A stretch of DNA of 64,000 nt from Prochlorococcus sp. AG-409-P01. Its GTDB lineage: Bacteria > Cyanobacteriota > Cyanobacteriia > PCC-6307 > Cyanobiaceae. The position numbers and the translations under genes are program-made. Under the pieces are notes generated by a model. The model worked only from the letters and a program-made list of their open reading frames with translations, was not told where the DNA came from and ran no database searches. The DNA is taken from NCBI GenBank assembly GCA_003215335.1, contig QCKM01000001.1:124001-188000 (forward strand), given 5' to 3'. Positions 18,242-27,600 of the stretch are shown one piece after another (the first letter of the stretch is position 1; every line of letters begins with the position of its first letter).

Positions 18242-20313
18242 TGGCCTTGTTGCGTTTTCAAGGCCGCTTGATGTTGGCTTCACTCCTCATTCAACTTGTG
18301 CATGTGTCAAGTGTGCGAGCAGACTCTCTAGATCAGGATTTTCAGGGACATCAAAAAGTCTCTAAATCAGAAGTGAATGCTCAATCAAGTGAGTCTTCAT
18401 CTGACCAGGACTTGACAGTAAGACAAACCGTTAATTGGGAACCTCTTGTTGTAGGCAGCAAGTTGAATTCAACTCCTACTAAGGATTCAAGTGAAACCAT
18501 TATTTGGGAAGCTGTCCCAAACAGTCGAGATAGCGATCAAACTTCTATTAAGTGGGAAGTCATTGATGAACAAGATACAAAAAATTCTTCTGATGTCGCT
18601 GAGGGTGATGTAAACCAACATTCAGTAGTCATTCCACGAACTGCTCAGGAGGCAGAAGATTTGCTGAGGCGAATGGCTCCTACTGAGGACGACTTTCAAC
18701 TCCCTTTGCGGCTTGGCCCTGCTGTTCCTACTGCTAATCAATTGCCAGTGCCTGAGGTCCAATTGAGCACTATGCAATTGTCTCCATTTAGTGGAGGAGA
18801 AGGCGGTGGAACAGGGAACCAGAATTATGCGGTCTTTTTTGATGTTGGCTTTACAGAGAGTGTGCAACTTTCTGGTTTTTATTCTCAGGCGGATGATCCC
18901 CTTTTCGCTCCTATGAAAGGGTTCTCAAAACAACCAGGTAATTTGTGGGAAAGTTATGGGGGATCAATTCGCTGGCGTGTGGCGAGCGATGGCAGTGGTG
19001 ACTATCCAGGAAGTCAAGGGAAGATTTGGAACCTTGCTATTTCAGGTTCTCTTGAGGGTTGGCATGTAGGAAGTGGTGGTTGTGACTCTTTTCAATGCAA
19101 GGGACAAGATGATTACAGTCCCAATATTTTTAATGATTCAGGAAAAAGGGTTTCCACTACTAACCTGATTGGTTCTGTAGCTGTTCCTTTTAGTTGGAAT
19201 GTCTCTCCTAAATGGCAATTGAGTATTGCTCCAGGCGCAAGCTTTTTGCCTGCTACTCAAGGGGAAGGCCAGGGAGGCTCAGGGACTTTTTATGGAAATA
19301 ATGTTTGGCTTTCTGGAGGTGCGTTGTGGAGGCCGATCTCTCATGTAGAGCTTTTTGGCTCATCATTAGTACCTTTTGGCCCTGGGACCAATAGCTTTGA
19401 TGAAAGCTTGAACTTCAGCAGGGTACCAATTTTTACAGGAGGCCTGAATTGGAGGATTAATCCACGCATTGGTTTGGAAGGGAGTCTTACAAATGGTTGG
19501 GGTGCAAGTCCTGCTACGGCACTCTTGTCAATGCCTTCATCTAATCAGTTGGGTTATTCAGCACGTTTTCACTACACTGCGGGAGCAGCAGATAGCCCTC
19601 AGCCTCTTCTGACAGAACGTCAATTTTCTTTGGCTACAGGTGGTTTAACTGTAAATACAGCATTAGTTCCACCTGATAAACATACACAGATCTGGTTCAA
19701 TAATGATAGCAATGGCAATGTCTTTGGCTTTTGGGGACATTCAATATCGAATGCTTTTCAATTGGATTTATATCAAGGAGGATTTTTTAAAGGTTTGAAT
19801 GTTGTTGGCGGGGAACCTTCAGAAAGTCTTGCTAATACCTTTAGTACAAATGGGGGTTGGAATTGGCGAGTTGGTGGTAAAGCAGTAGCTTTTAGTCCAT
19901 TGCGAGGTGCACCTCTTTGGGGAGGAGGTCGAATTAGCCTTGGTCGTAATAATGATGCAACTAGTTATCAGGGATATGTTTTTGCAGAAACGATGAATAC
20001 TTGGGAAGCGAATACTTGGTTGGCTTTAAATGTCAACCCCAAACTTGCCTGGAGCGGAGTTGGAGAACCTTGGGGAGTTGGCCTTGGTGCCAACATTCAA
20101 CTGGGACAATCATTCCAATTGATTCCTGAAATCAATTTGGTTGGATCTCAACTTGAAGCGAGTAATGCTACTTTCGCTTTGAGATGGCTTGCAAAGTCAA
20201 AGTCTATTTACTTTGATTTGTATGCTAGTAATGCAGCAGGTCTGCTTGACATGGGGCAATTGATGCGTAGTCAGGATATTCGATATGGAGCTCGAGTTAG
20301 TTTTATCTTCTGA
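18241..20313 (+). CDS. Large outer-membrane β-barrel protein of unknown function (capsule export context)
   Basis: The 690-residue protein begins with a signal peptide (LMLASLLIQLVHVSSVRA, cleavage near ADS). Residues ~30-160 are acidic and Ser-rich and hold three spaced copies of an aromatic motif (VNWEPL, IIWEAV, IKWEVI). The rest is rich in Gly, Trp, Ser and alternating hydrophobic strands and ends with GARVSFIF, a terminal Phe typical of substrates of the BAM machinery. This pattern supports an outer-membrane barrel. It overlaps galE by one base, in an operon with Wza/Wzc-like genes, so a role in capsule assembly or surface display is likely but unproven. I do not recognise a named family. 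Confidence 0.65.
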   Translation: MALLRFQGRLMLASLLIQLVHVSSVRADSLDQDFQGHQKVSKSEVNAQSSESSSDQDLTVRQTVNWEPLVVGSKLNSTPTKDSSETIIWEAVPNSRDSDQTSIKWEVIDEQDTKNSSDVAEGDVNQHSVVIPRTAQEAEDLLRRMAPTEDDFQLPLRLGPAVPTANQLPVPEVQLSTMQLSPFSGGEGGGTGNQNYAVFFDVGFTESVQLSGFYSQADDPLFAPMKGFSKQPGNLWESYGGSIRWRVASDGSGDYPGSQGKIWNLAISGSLEGWHVGSGGCDSFQCKGQDDYSPNIFNDSGKRVSTTNLIGSVAVPFSWNVSPKWQLSIAPGASFLPATQGEGQGGSGTFYGNNVWLSGGALWRPISHVELFGSSLVPFGPGTNSFDESLNFSRVPIFTGGLNWRINPRIGLEGSLTNGWGASPATALLSMPSSNQLGYSARFHYTAGAADSPQPLLTERQFSLATGGLTVNTALVPPDKHTQIWFNNDSNGNVFGFWGHSISNAFQLDLYQGGFFKGLNVVGGEPSESLANTFSTNGGWNWRVGGKAVAFSPLRGAPLWGGGRISLGRNNDATSYQGYVFAETMNTWEANTWLALNVNPKLAWSGVGEPWGVGLGANIQLGQSFQLIPEINLVGSQLEASNATFALRWLAKSKSIYFDLYASNAAGLLDMGQLMRSQDIRYGARVSFIF

Positions 20314-20322
20314 TTAGATCGA

Positions 20323-21741
20323 TTATCTACTTTCAAGTAGCAGTTTGATCCCATTTGTAGAACGAAGAGTTAATCGACCTGTCAGGTTGGGTTTGTGATC
20401 AGAAACTGGCAAGATCCGATAACGTCGAACCAACTCGGCTAGAACAAGTATGGCTTCTTGCTGAGCGAAAGCTGCACCAGGACATTTTCTAGGCCCTAGT
20501 CCAAATGGGAGGAATGCGTCTTTTGCCCAACGACAATCTTTTTGCTCTAAAAAACGTTCTGGTTGAAAATGGTTGGGTTCTGGCCAGTGCTTTTCATGAC
20601 GTTGTATTACCCATGGAGAAAGGGTTAGCAGTGCCCCAACAGGACATTGTTTTTTGCCATCGGGAACAGAAAACTCTGTTGAGTCTTGAGTGCGTTCGCG
20701 AATGAAAAAACTTACTGGTGGATACAACCTAAGGGTTTCATTGAACACTGCTCCACAGTATTGAAGTTTACGAATATCATCGCTCGTCAGCATTGATGTT
20801 AAAGGTCTATTCTTTACCACTTCTAGAACTTCGCTTCTTACCTTTTCTTGTATTGATGGGGAAAGTGCTAACAACCAAGTGGCTATCCCTAGAGAACTTG
20901 CAGATGTTTCGTGGCCAGCAAGAAAAAGGAAGCAGATTTGGTCTACGAGTTCTTCAGATGAAAAGCTTGTTTTGGTTTTTGTATCATTTGCGGTGATTAG
21001 GCAATCAAGAATATCGATTGGCTTTGAAGGGTTGGGAGGGGTGACCTTGTGAACTTTTAATCGTTCTTCAATCGCACTTTGAACCCAGTTTCGAATAATG
21101 GCAGCATCGTTGAGTAAGGTTTTTTGTAAAAATCCCATTGGGAGTTTTAGGAATCTCAGCACAAGTGCTCTTCCCGCTTGTTGTTGATAGCGAGCAAAGG
21201 CTTTGAAGATTTCAGTTGCTTCTCCTTGTTCAAGTGGCCGGCTAAGAATCGTACGTACTATGACATCGGCTGTGACTAGGGTCATCTCAGCATCAATATC
21301 AATAGGCCCATTATTGGCTTGACTTTTTAGACGTGTTAATAGTGATGACGTTGCATCTGCCATTGCTGGAAAAACTTGCCTTAGTTTTGCAACCTGAAAG
21401 GCTTGGTCAATTAGTCGCCTTTGTCTTGCCCACTCCTCCCCATTAACGGAAAAAATTGCATGTCCTATTAGTGGCTCAAGAATCCAAAGTGTATATGGGT
21501 GTTTTGGAAATTTTTCTACCTCATCTACTAGTATTTGACGAACTAGAGGAGGATTATTTACAAGGAAAACTGGCAGGCCAAGTAAGTTAAGTTCTCCTAA
21601 GTTGATACGAAAATCCCATTCATTCAGAAGGCCAAGCCATGATTTCCACCCAAGTCCCAACCTTTTAAAAATATTAGTTGTATAAGGCTTTGGTTTAGGC
21701 CAGGGTGGAATAAGCTTTTCTTTTGATGGAGTTTCATTCAT
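20323..21741 (-). CDS. Cytochrome P450
   Basis: The 472-residue protein carries the P450 signatures in order: the I-helix AGHETS near residue 275, ETLR (ExxR) near 333, PERF near 395, and FGLGPRKCPGAAFAQQE with the heme-ligand Cys at about 420. The preferred start is the ATG at 21741; an earlier TTG at 21768 would add nine residues. It overlaps the hydrolase gene by a few bases and is last in the minus-strand cluster. P450s hydroxylate fatty acids, terpenoids and other hydrophobic molecules with O2 and reductant; a hydroxylase acting on the PKS-derived chain is the main guess, but the substrate is not shown by the sequence. Confidence 0.9.
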   Translation of the reverse strand: MNETPSKEKLIPPWPKPKPYTTNIFKRLGLGWKSWLGLLNEWDFRINLGELNLLGLPVFLVNNPPLVRQILVDEVEKFPKHPYTLWILEPLIGHAIFSVNGEEWARQRRLIDQAFQVAKLRQVFPAMADATSSLLTRLKSQANNGPIDIDAEMTLVTADVIVRTILSRPLEQGEATEIFKAFARYQQQAGRALVLRFLKLPMGFLQKTLLNDAAIIRNWVQSAIEERLKVHKVTPPNPSKPIDILDCLITANDTKTKTSFSSEELVDQICFLFLAGHETSASSLGIATWLLALSPSIQEKVRSEVLEVVKNRPLTSMLTSDDIRKLQYCGAVFNETLRLYPPVSFFIRERTQDSTEFSVPDGKKQCPVGALLTLSPWVIQRHEKHWPEPNHFQPERFLEQKDCRWAKDAFLPFGLGPRKCPGAAFAQQEAILVLAELVRRYRILPVSDHKPNLTGRLTLRSTNGIKLLLESR

Positions 21742-22888
21742 TGGAATTTCTTTGAGAGTCGCCAACAAAGAGCCTTGTCAGATCAACTCGACTGCAGGTG
21801 TTTCGTAAGTAGTCGAAATGAATGTCAAATTGATGTGAGAGAAGTTCATGACGATGTCTAAACCCTCTAGCCATAGCAAGGTTGATCAGCTCCATCTTTG
21901 GGTATGACTGGCCTTTTGGTCCATGTAAGCCACAGCTCTCGTAAGGGTTGACTCCAGCAAAACAAAGTAAGTCTTGGTATGAGGTGACATCTCTCCAGGG
22001 GAGAATTGGCTCAGTGGCTAATTCTTCAAGGTCTTTACGAAACTCATGAGCCCCTGGGTATAACGACAAATTGGCTAGATTCTGACCAAGTGTTAGTAAT
22101 TCTAGTCGACCCAATAATGATTTGGACTTGGGGTGGCGGTGTAACTCAGCTGCCACCATTGCAAGCACGAAGCTTCCACTACTATGCCCGATTAATCTAA
22201 TTGCTTTAGCAGGGCATTGTTGCTCCAAAATTAATACTTCATCAGCTAAAGTCTTAACCTTGTTACGTAGTGCTGAGTCACGAGCTTGACCAAGTTGATG
22301 TGTGAAAAGAATTGAGCGTGTCAGCCAAATGACACCTAATCTTTCTGCCATATTCCAAGCTTTCCAAAGAGTTATAAGTGCGACCAATAAACAAGAAATT
22401 AATTTAAACTCAAAGAATGCTGTGACTACGCTTAGGCCCATAAAAGACAACCCAGAAGTTACTATTGCTAAAACAAGTGAAAAAAAGATAAAAAGTAAGG
22501 GGTATGCTCCGCAAAGTGCAACACCTGGACAGAGTTTGGCCAGGTGAATAAAACAACCTTTTGCTAAAAAGAAGTAGGCATAGTGTGAACACTGCTTGAG
22601 CAGCTCTAGTGGTTTTCGAGGCCAGTTTTCTCTTGCAATATCATCCCAGTGGAGAAAGCATAATTCGGATGTAGACCTTTTGAAATCATTATTTCCCTGA
22701 TCTTGTTTTAAATCTAGAGGCCATCGAGTTATATTTCCATTACTGATACGTTTACCAAGAGCCCAACCTCTTTCCTTCAGTTCGATTTGAAAAAGCTTTT
22801 GATAATGGTTTGATCCTCTGGGATCGAAACCACTTATGAAATAGTTACGACAGGAAGGGTTGGCACCCCAGAATGCATTACTGGGCAT
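21734..22888 (-). CDS. Membrane-anchored α/β-hydrolase-like protein
   Basis: A protein of about 384 residues with a hydrophobic central region (two helices including LLFIFFSLVLAIVTSGLSFMG, then LISCLLVALITLW) followed by RLIGHSSGSFVL, which fits the G-x-S-x-G nucleophile elbow of α/β-hydrolases. A possible catalytic His lies near the C-terminal HRHELLSHQFDIH. The preferred start is the ATG at 22888; a GTG at 22933 is an alternative that would leave only 24 bases to the divergent gene's start. Its place next to the P450 and PKS genes suggests hydrolysis or transfer of an acyl chain at the membrane. Family identity beyond the fold is uncertain. Confidence 0.6.
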   Translation of the reverse strand: MPSNAFWGANPSCRNYFISGFDPRGSNHYQKLFQIELKERGWALGKRISNGNITRWPLDLKQDQGNNDFKRSTSELCFLHWDDIARENWPRKPLELLKQCSHYAYFFLAKGCFIHLAKLCPGVALCGAYPLLFIFFSLVLAIVTSGLSFMGLSVVTAFFEFKLISCLLVALITLWKAWNMAERLGVIWLTRSILFTHQLGQARDSALRNKVKTLADEVLILEQQCPAKAIRLIGHSSGSFVLAMVAAELHRHPKSKSLLGRLELLTLGQNLANLSLYPGAHEFRKDLEELATEPILPWRDVTSYQDLLCFAGVNPYESCGLHGPKGQSYPKMELINLAMARGFRHRHELLSHQFDIHFDYLRNTCSRVDLTRLFVGDSQRNSNE

Positions 22889-22957
22889 TGACTTCACACT
22901 TTCGCCATGGTTGTAAATGTCGGATTCAGACACGTGAGATGGAAACGAGCCTCGGCA

Positions 22958-23530
22958 ATGAATGTCGTCTTGATGACATTGATCGTAGGACCATCATGGC
23001 CAGTTGGATCTATTCCTATTAATGACGACAAGGTTCAGATTCATCGTGCTGATGGGATGACCACCGCTTCTGTCAAGGTTGATGTGCCTCTTGCTCGTGC
23101 ATGGGATGTGCTTACGAGTTATGAGACGACAGGTCCACAGATGCCCGATATTAAAAAGGCAAAGCTGATTAGTCGCAATGGCAATGTAGTTAGGCTTCAA
23201 CAGTCTTATCAAGCTCCTTATACATTTGGTTTGAGAGTTGATGCATTACTAGAGATCGAGGAATTGCCGAGGACTCAGATTAAGTACAAAATGCTTCGAG
23301 GTGAATTCATTCGAAGGCTTAAAGGCCATTGGAAGATTGTGCCAGTCAAAGAGGGGATAAATCTTGTTCATAAGATTTATCTAGAGCCTGAAATCCCTTC
23401 GATCTTGCAACCAGTTTTTCTTGAACTTAGCGAGGAGAATCTTCGCCAGTCGATGGAGGCGCTACGGCAATTGATGTTATCGAGTTCAAAAACTCAACAC
23501 CCTGTGGATGCTGAGTTATTCGATAAGTGA
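22958..23530 (+). CDS. SRPBCC/START-like (polyketide cyclase-fold) exported protein
   Basis: The ~190-residue protein starts with a hydrophobic leader (MNVVLMTLIVGPSWPVGSIP) and then has the features of a START/SRPBCC hydrophobic-ligand fold: VKVDVPLARAWDVLTSYETTGPQMPDIKKAKLI at the N-terminus and HKIYLEPEIPSILQPVFLE later. An earlier in-frame ATG at 22907 would overlap the divergent hydrolase gene, so the ATG at 22958 is preferred. It is the only plus-strand gene inside the PKS cluster, and its last 104 bases overlap the 3' end of the glycosyltransferase gene antisense. It may bind or carry a lipid or polyketide product, but the fold is widespread, so this is inferred. Confidence 0.62.
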   Translation: MNVVLMTLIVGPSWPVGSIPINDDKVQIHRADGMTTASVKVDVPLARAWDVLTSYETTGPQMPDIKKAKLISRNGNVVRLQQSYQAPYTFGLRVDALLEIEELPRTQIKYKMLRGEFIRRLKGHWKIVPVKEGINLVHKIYLEPEIPSILQPVFLELSEENLRQSMEALRQLMLSSSKTQHPVDAELFDK

Positions 23531-24644
23531 TTTGTTTCCATTCAACTTTTTTCGCGAAGATAGCTAATAGAGTTGCTAAGCCATTTATAAATTGACCAGT
23601 AATTAAAGCTGAGATCCAGCCCTTTAAAGAGTGGGGCCGTTTTTGCATGGCAATCGTCTCAATCCAGACGAGTAAACCAAGACATCCAAATTCGTAAGCA
23701 GCTAATGCTCCCCAGGCATTATTAATCAGACCAATTAATAGCAATGCACTTGTTCCAAGACCATGCAATAGAACTATTGACCATCTTGGATGATGAAGGC
23801 GAGCAGTTATAAGTTGTCTGGTTATCCATTTGATTAATTGGGAGAAGGTTATTTCGTCATCATGATTAATTGCTAATAACTCTGGCCTAAAAACATATCG
23901 CATACCAAGTTCTTTTAGAGGTTGGAGTAAGCCAGTGTCTTCACAAAGTCCATGCTTAAGAAGAGCTCTCCATGAACTGGTTTCAATGACTTCTCTACGG
24001 ATTGCTAGTGAACCTCCCCAAGGGATGGCTAGTAATGTCATGAGCACTAATGCTCCAGCATTCCAAACCGCTCGAGTCCAGCCAATTAATGAGTTTCTAG
24101 CAGGTATATACCAGCGATTTCCAGATACAGCTCCTACTCCAGGTTGTGAACATGCCTGGATAAGATTGGTCAGCCACTTGGTACCGATTGCCGCATCAGC
24201 ATCTACTAAAGCAATAAAAGAGGAGTCTGGGTGAAGGTTATTAATAGCCAATAGGAGCGAAGCACATTTAAGGGAGCCTTTGGTGGGATAAGTATCCAGG
24301 GAAGTTATTTCAACATCAGACCAGCTTGGTTTGGGGTACTTGTTTTTAGGGTTTGAGCAAATAAATTGCTCGACTACTGGCCAGGATGGATCTGATTTTG
24401 AATCGACAACGATAGTTAATCTCCATTTGCCCAAGTAGTCTTGTTTGGCAAGCGCGTTAAGAACTGCTTTAAGGTTTTGATCAGCTCCTCGCAAACATAA
24501 GATAACTTCGCTATCTGGTAAGCGTTCACTCTTTTGATTTGACCAGTTTTGATGTTCTATTCGCCGGTGATTTACTTGCTTTGCAAACAACCAAACTAGT
24601 AGTGCTTGAAGAGTTAGTGCTATGGCAAAAGCTATAGGGAGCAC
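23427..24644 (-). CDS. Ceramide-glucosyltransferase-like membrane glycosyltransferase (GT2/GT21)
   Basis: The 405-residue protein starts with GTG and a hydrophobic helix (IAFAIALTLQALLVWLF). LRGADQNLKAVLNALAKQDY and IALVDADAAIG give the donor-binding and DxD regions, GNRWYIPARN and LCEDTGLLQPL follow, and further helices lie near the C-terminus (LLHGLGTSALLLIGLI). This architecture matches GT21 ceramide glucosyltransferases and the related HpnI group, which put sugars on lipid acceptors at the membrane. It lies 4 bases after the PKS stop, so it probably acts on the PKS product or on a glycosylated derivative. Its 3' end overlaps the SRPBCC gene by 104 bases. Confidence 0.8.
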   Translation of the reverse strand: MLPIAFAIALTLQALLVWLFAKQVNHRRIEHQNWSNQKSERLPDSEVILCLRGADQNLKAVLNALAKQDYLGKWRLTIVVDSKSDPSWPVVEQFICSNPKNKYPKPSWSDVEITSLDTYPTKGSLKCASLLLAINNLHPDSSFIALVDADAAIGTKWLTNLIQACSQPGVGAVSGNRWYIPARNSLIGWTRAVWNAGALVLMTLLAIPWGGSLAIRREVIETSSWRALLKHGLCEDTGLLQPLKELGMRYVFRPELLAINHDDEITFSQLIKWITRQLITARLHHPRWSIVLLHGLGTSALLLIGLINNAWGALAAYEFGCLGLLVWIETIAMQKRPHSLKGWISALITGQFINGLATLLAIFAKKVEWKQITYRITQHPQGVEFLNSITSIAVAPPSTGEDSPR

Positions 24645-24648
24645 TTGA

Positions 24649-27600
24649 TTAAGGAGATGTAGCTAAAGATCCGCTGAGAAGTGCCTCACTCCATGCACCC
24701 ATGAGTTCATGGAAATCCGGACATCTTACATTTAGTTCTTCGAGAGTCGATTGAGTTGCTTTGCAGCTTGGACGTGCTCGTACACCTAATGCGTTTAACT
24801 CTGGATAGGTGAGCTGCTCTTTGCCCCATCGTTGTTGGAAAAAGGCTCGTAATGGATGTAATGGATTGTTTGAGTCTGCAGAAATTGCTTCCAACCACTC
24901 TTCCATAGAGACGTGTTCCAATGGAGCGCCATCAGAAATGAGTTGACTCAACAAGTCGTTTAACATAATTGGTCGAGGATGTTGTAGGTGAAAGCAACGT
25001 CCTTTTGCACAATTACTCCATGCAAGAGCAGTGACTGCATCAGCAACATAATCAACTGGTACTAAATCTAGTTCCCATGCCAGTTGAGGGGCCTTGCCAA
25101 GAGCTAGACAACCTTGCAGTAACCTCTGAAGTAAATCTCCTTCATGCCATAGCCCATTATGAGAGTGACCACCAATTAAAGGTGGTCGATAAACTGCGAT
25201 TGGTAAGCCTGCTTTGCCTGCCTCAAGAATTAACCTTTCACTTACCCATTTGGTTTGTGAGTAGCCGATGTGAATATCTTGCCAATCAGTCAAGTCATCA
25301 CTTTCCAATATCTCACGATTGCGATAGGCGGATGCTTCGAAAACTGACACGCTGGAGATCATCTCTACTCGTAGTGGATTTGCAAGAGTGGCAAGCCTTA
25401 AAATTTCTTTAGTGCCCCCAACATTTGCAGAGGAAAGCTGGGCATAAGAGGCCATTTGGCTCAGTTGAGCTCCGTTGTGAAGAATTCCACCAAGTCCTTC
25501 GGTGATTTTGTCAAAAGCTTCAGATTCAAGACCAAATCTTGGAAGAGCTAAATCTCCAAGAATTGGCGATATTCTTTCTTCCCAACTTGATTTCCAGAGG
25601 CCATAACGACTGAGATTTGATTTGATTCGGTCAAATCCATTTTTCGTTGATTGGGCTCTTACCAAGCACCGCACTTCTAGTTCAGGCCAACGATTAAGTT
25701 GCCCTGCTAATAGGAAAGCTCCAAGAAAACCTGAGGCACCAGTCAGGAAGATTGATTGACCAGGGTGCAACACTGCAGGTTGCGATGGACATTGCCAATC
25801 CGCAGGGAGCTGTGCTTCTGATGCCAGATTTAGTGATTGGTTCTCTTGTCTCCAACCTTGAGGTGTTAATTGATTTAGGGCTAATTTTGCTAGTCCATCT
25901 AGGCTTGGATCGTCGGTTAAAGCTTCAAGATCTAGACGTAAGCCAAGGTCTGTTTGAACAATTGCGGCAAATTCAACGGCCATTAGTGAATCTAAGCCTA
26001 GATTAAATAAAGAGGCTCCTGGATCAATGGATTCAGGCTCTAATGAATCGTCGTCAGAGTCAGAAGCCATAACACGTGCCAAGCGTTCCCTGAGGGCTTC
26101 CATGAGGAGTACTTGACGATCAGACTCCGGTAGCGATTGTAATTTTTCCCAAAGCAACTCTGCAGGAGAAGGCCCTACTTTCTCAAGCAATTCTGAAAAC
26201 CATTCGCGTTGTCTTGGTGAGGCTTGTGAAGCGATTTTTGACCATTCATTATCTAATACTGATATGACTCCACCTTTACCTCGCTCTAACAGTTCTCCAA
26301 GAATTTTCAAGGCTTCTTGAGGGTTAAGCATGCCTACCCCAACCCTTTCAAAACGTTGTTTTAGCCCTGAAGCCATTCCATCACCACTCCAAGGACCCCA
26401 TTGAATTGCTAAACGCATAGGCCTTTGAGATCCATCTTTGCAATAGCTTTCCATAGCACTATTGGCTGCTGCATAAGCAGCCTGACCAGGTGAGCCAAGT
26501 AACGAAGCAATGGAGGAGAATGCCACGAGGAAATCCAGGTCAAAACTATTTTCGAGTAGTGATTCCAAATAAAGCCATCCACCAAGCTTTGGAGCGAGCA
26601 CTTCGTCTAAGCAGGTTTTATCCATTCGTGAAATGAAACCATCACGAAGCACACCAGCTGCATGAAAAACTCCCCGAAGAGGTTGATGAGATGGGAGTTG
26701 ATTAAGCGCATCGAGTATCAATTTGCTTTGCGCTGAATCTTGTGACTTATTTTTTGATAGATCGCATGCAATTCGTAGGCACTTGACTCCTTTGCTTTCG
26801 ATATTCCTGAGAACTTCTAAAGCTTTTTGACTCGGTGTTTCAACCGAGCGCCCTATTAAAACTAATGAGCGCGCACCTTGATTAACAAGCCAAGGTAGAA
26901 GCTCTAAGCCAATTCCTCCAAGAGCCCCTGTAATTAGATAGCTCGCATCTGGTCGGATAGTAAGGGGCTTTGGTTTTGGACTATGACTTATTACCACCTT
27001 GCCGATATGCTTTGCTTGAGCGAGGTATTTAAAAGCTTCGTGGTGGCTTTCTAGAGGCCAAACTTGCTGTGCAATATGATGTAGAGACCCATTATTTAAA
27101 TCTTCAGTCAACTGTCTAAGTAGACGATTTAAATAAGCAGGGTTTGCTGAAGCAACTTCTAATAGGTCAAATGGTAGATAAGTTGCATCTGGCCGGCGAA
27201 CGGCAGCCTCATCTTTGCTCCATATCTCAATTTTTCCAAGCTCAATGAATCGCCCACCCTTAGAAAGCGAACGGAAGCTTGCCTCTACCCATGGACCTTT
27301 GAGACTATTTAAAACAACGTCTACACCACGATTATTTGTGTGAGCTAAAACCTGATCGGCAAAATCTGTACTTCGTGAATCGAATACCGCTTCTATACCT
27401 TGTTGCAAGAGAGCAGCTTGTTTGTTTTTGCTTGCAGTCGCAAGAATATGTGCTCCATTACGTTTGGCAATTTGTAGAGCAGCCTGTCCTACTCCGCCGG
27501 CTGCTGCATGAATTAAGACTGTTTCGCCGGGTTTTAATTTTGCCAGGCTTTCAAGGCCGTGAATTGCAGTTAGGAAGGCAGTTGAGAAACTCGCTCCTTC

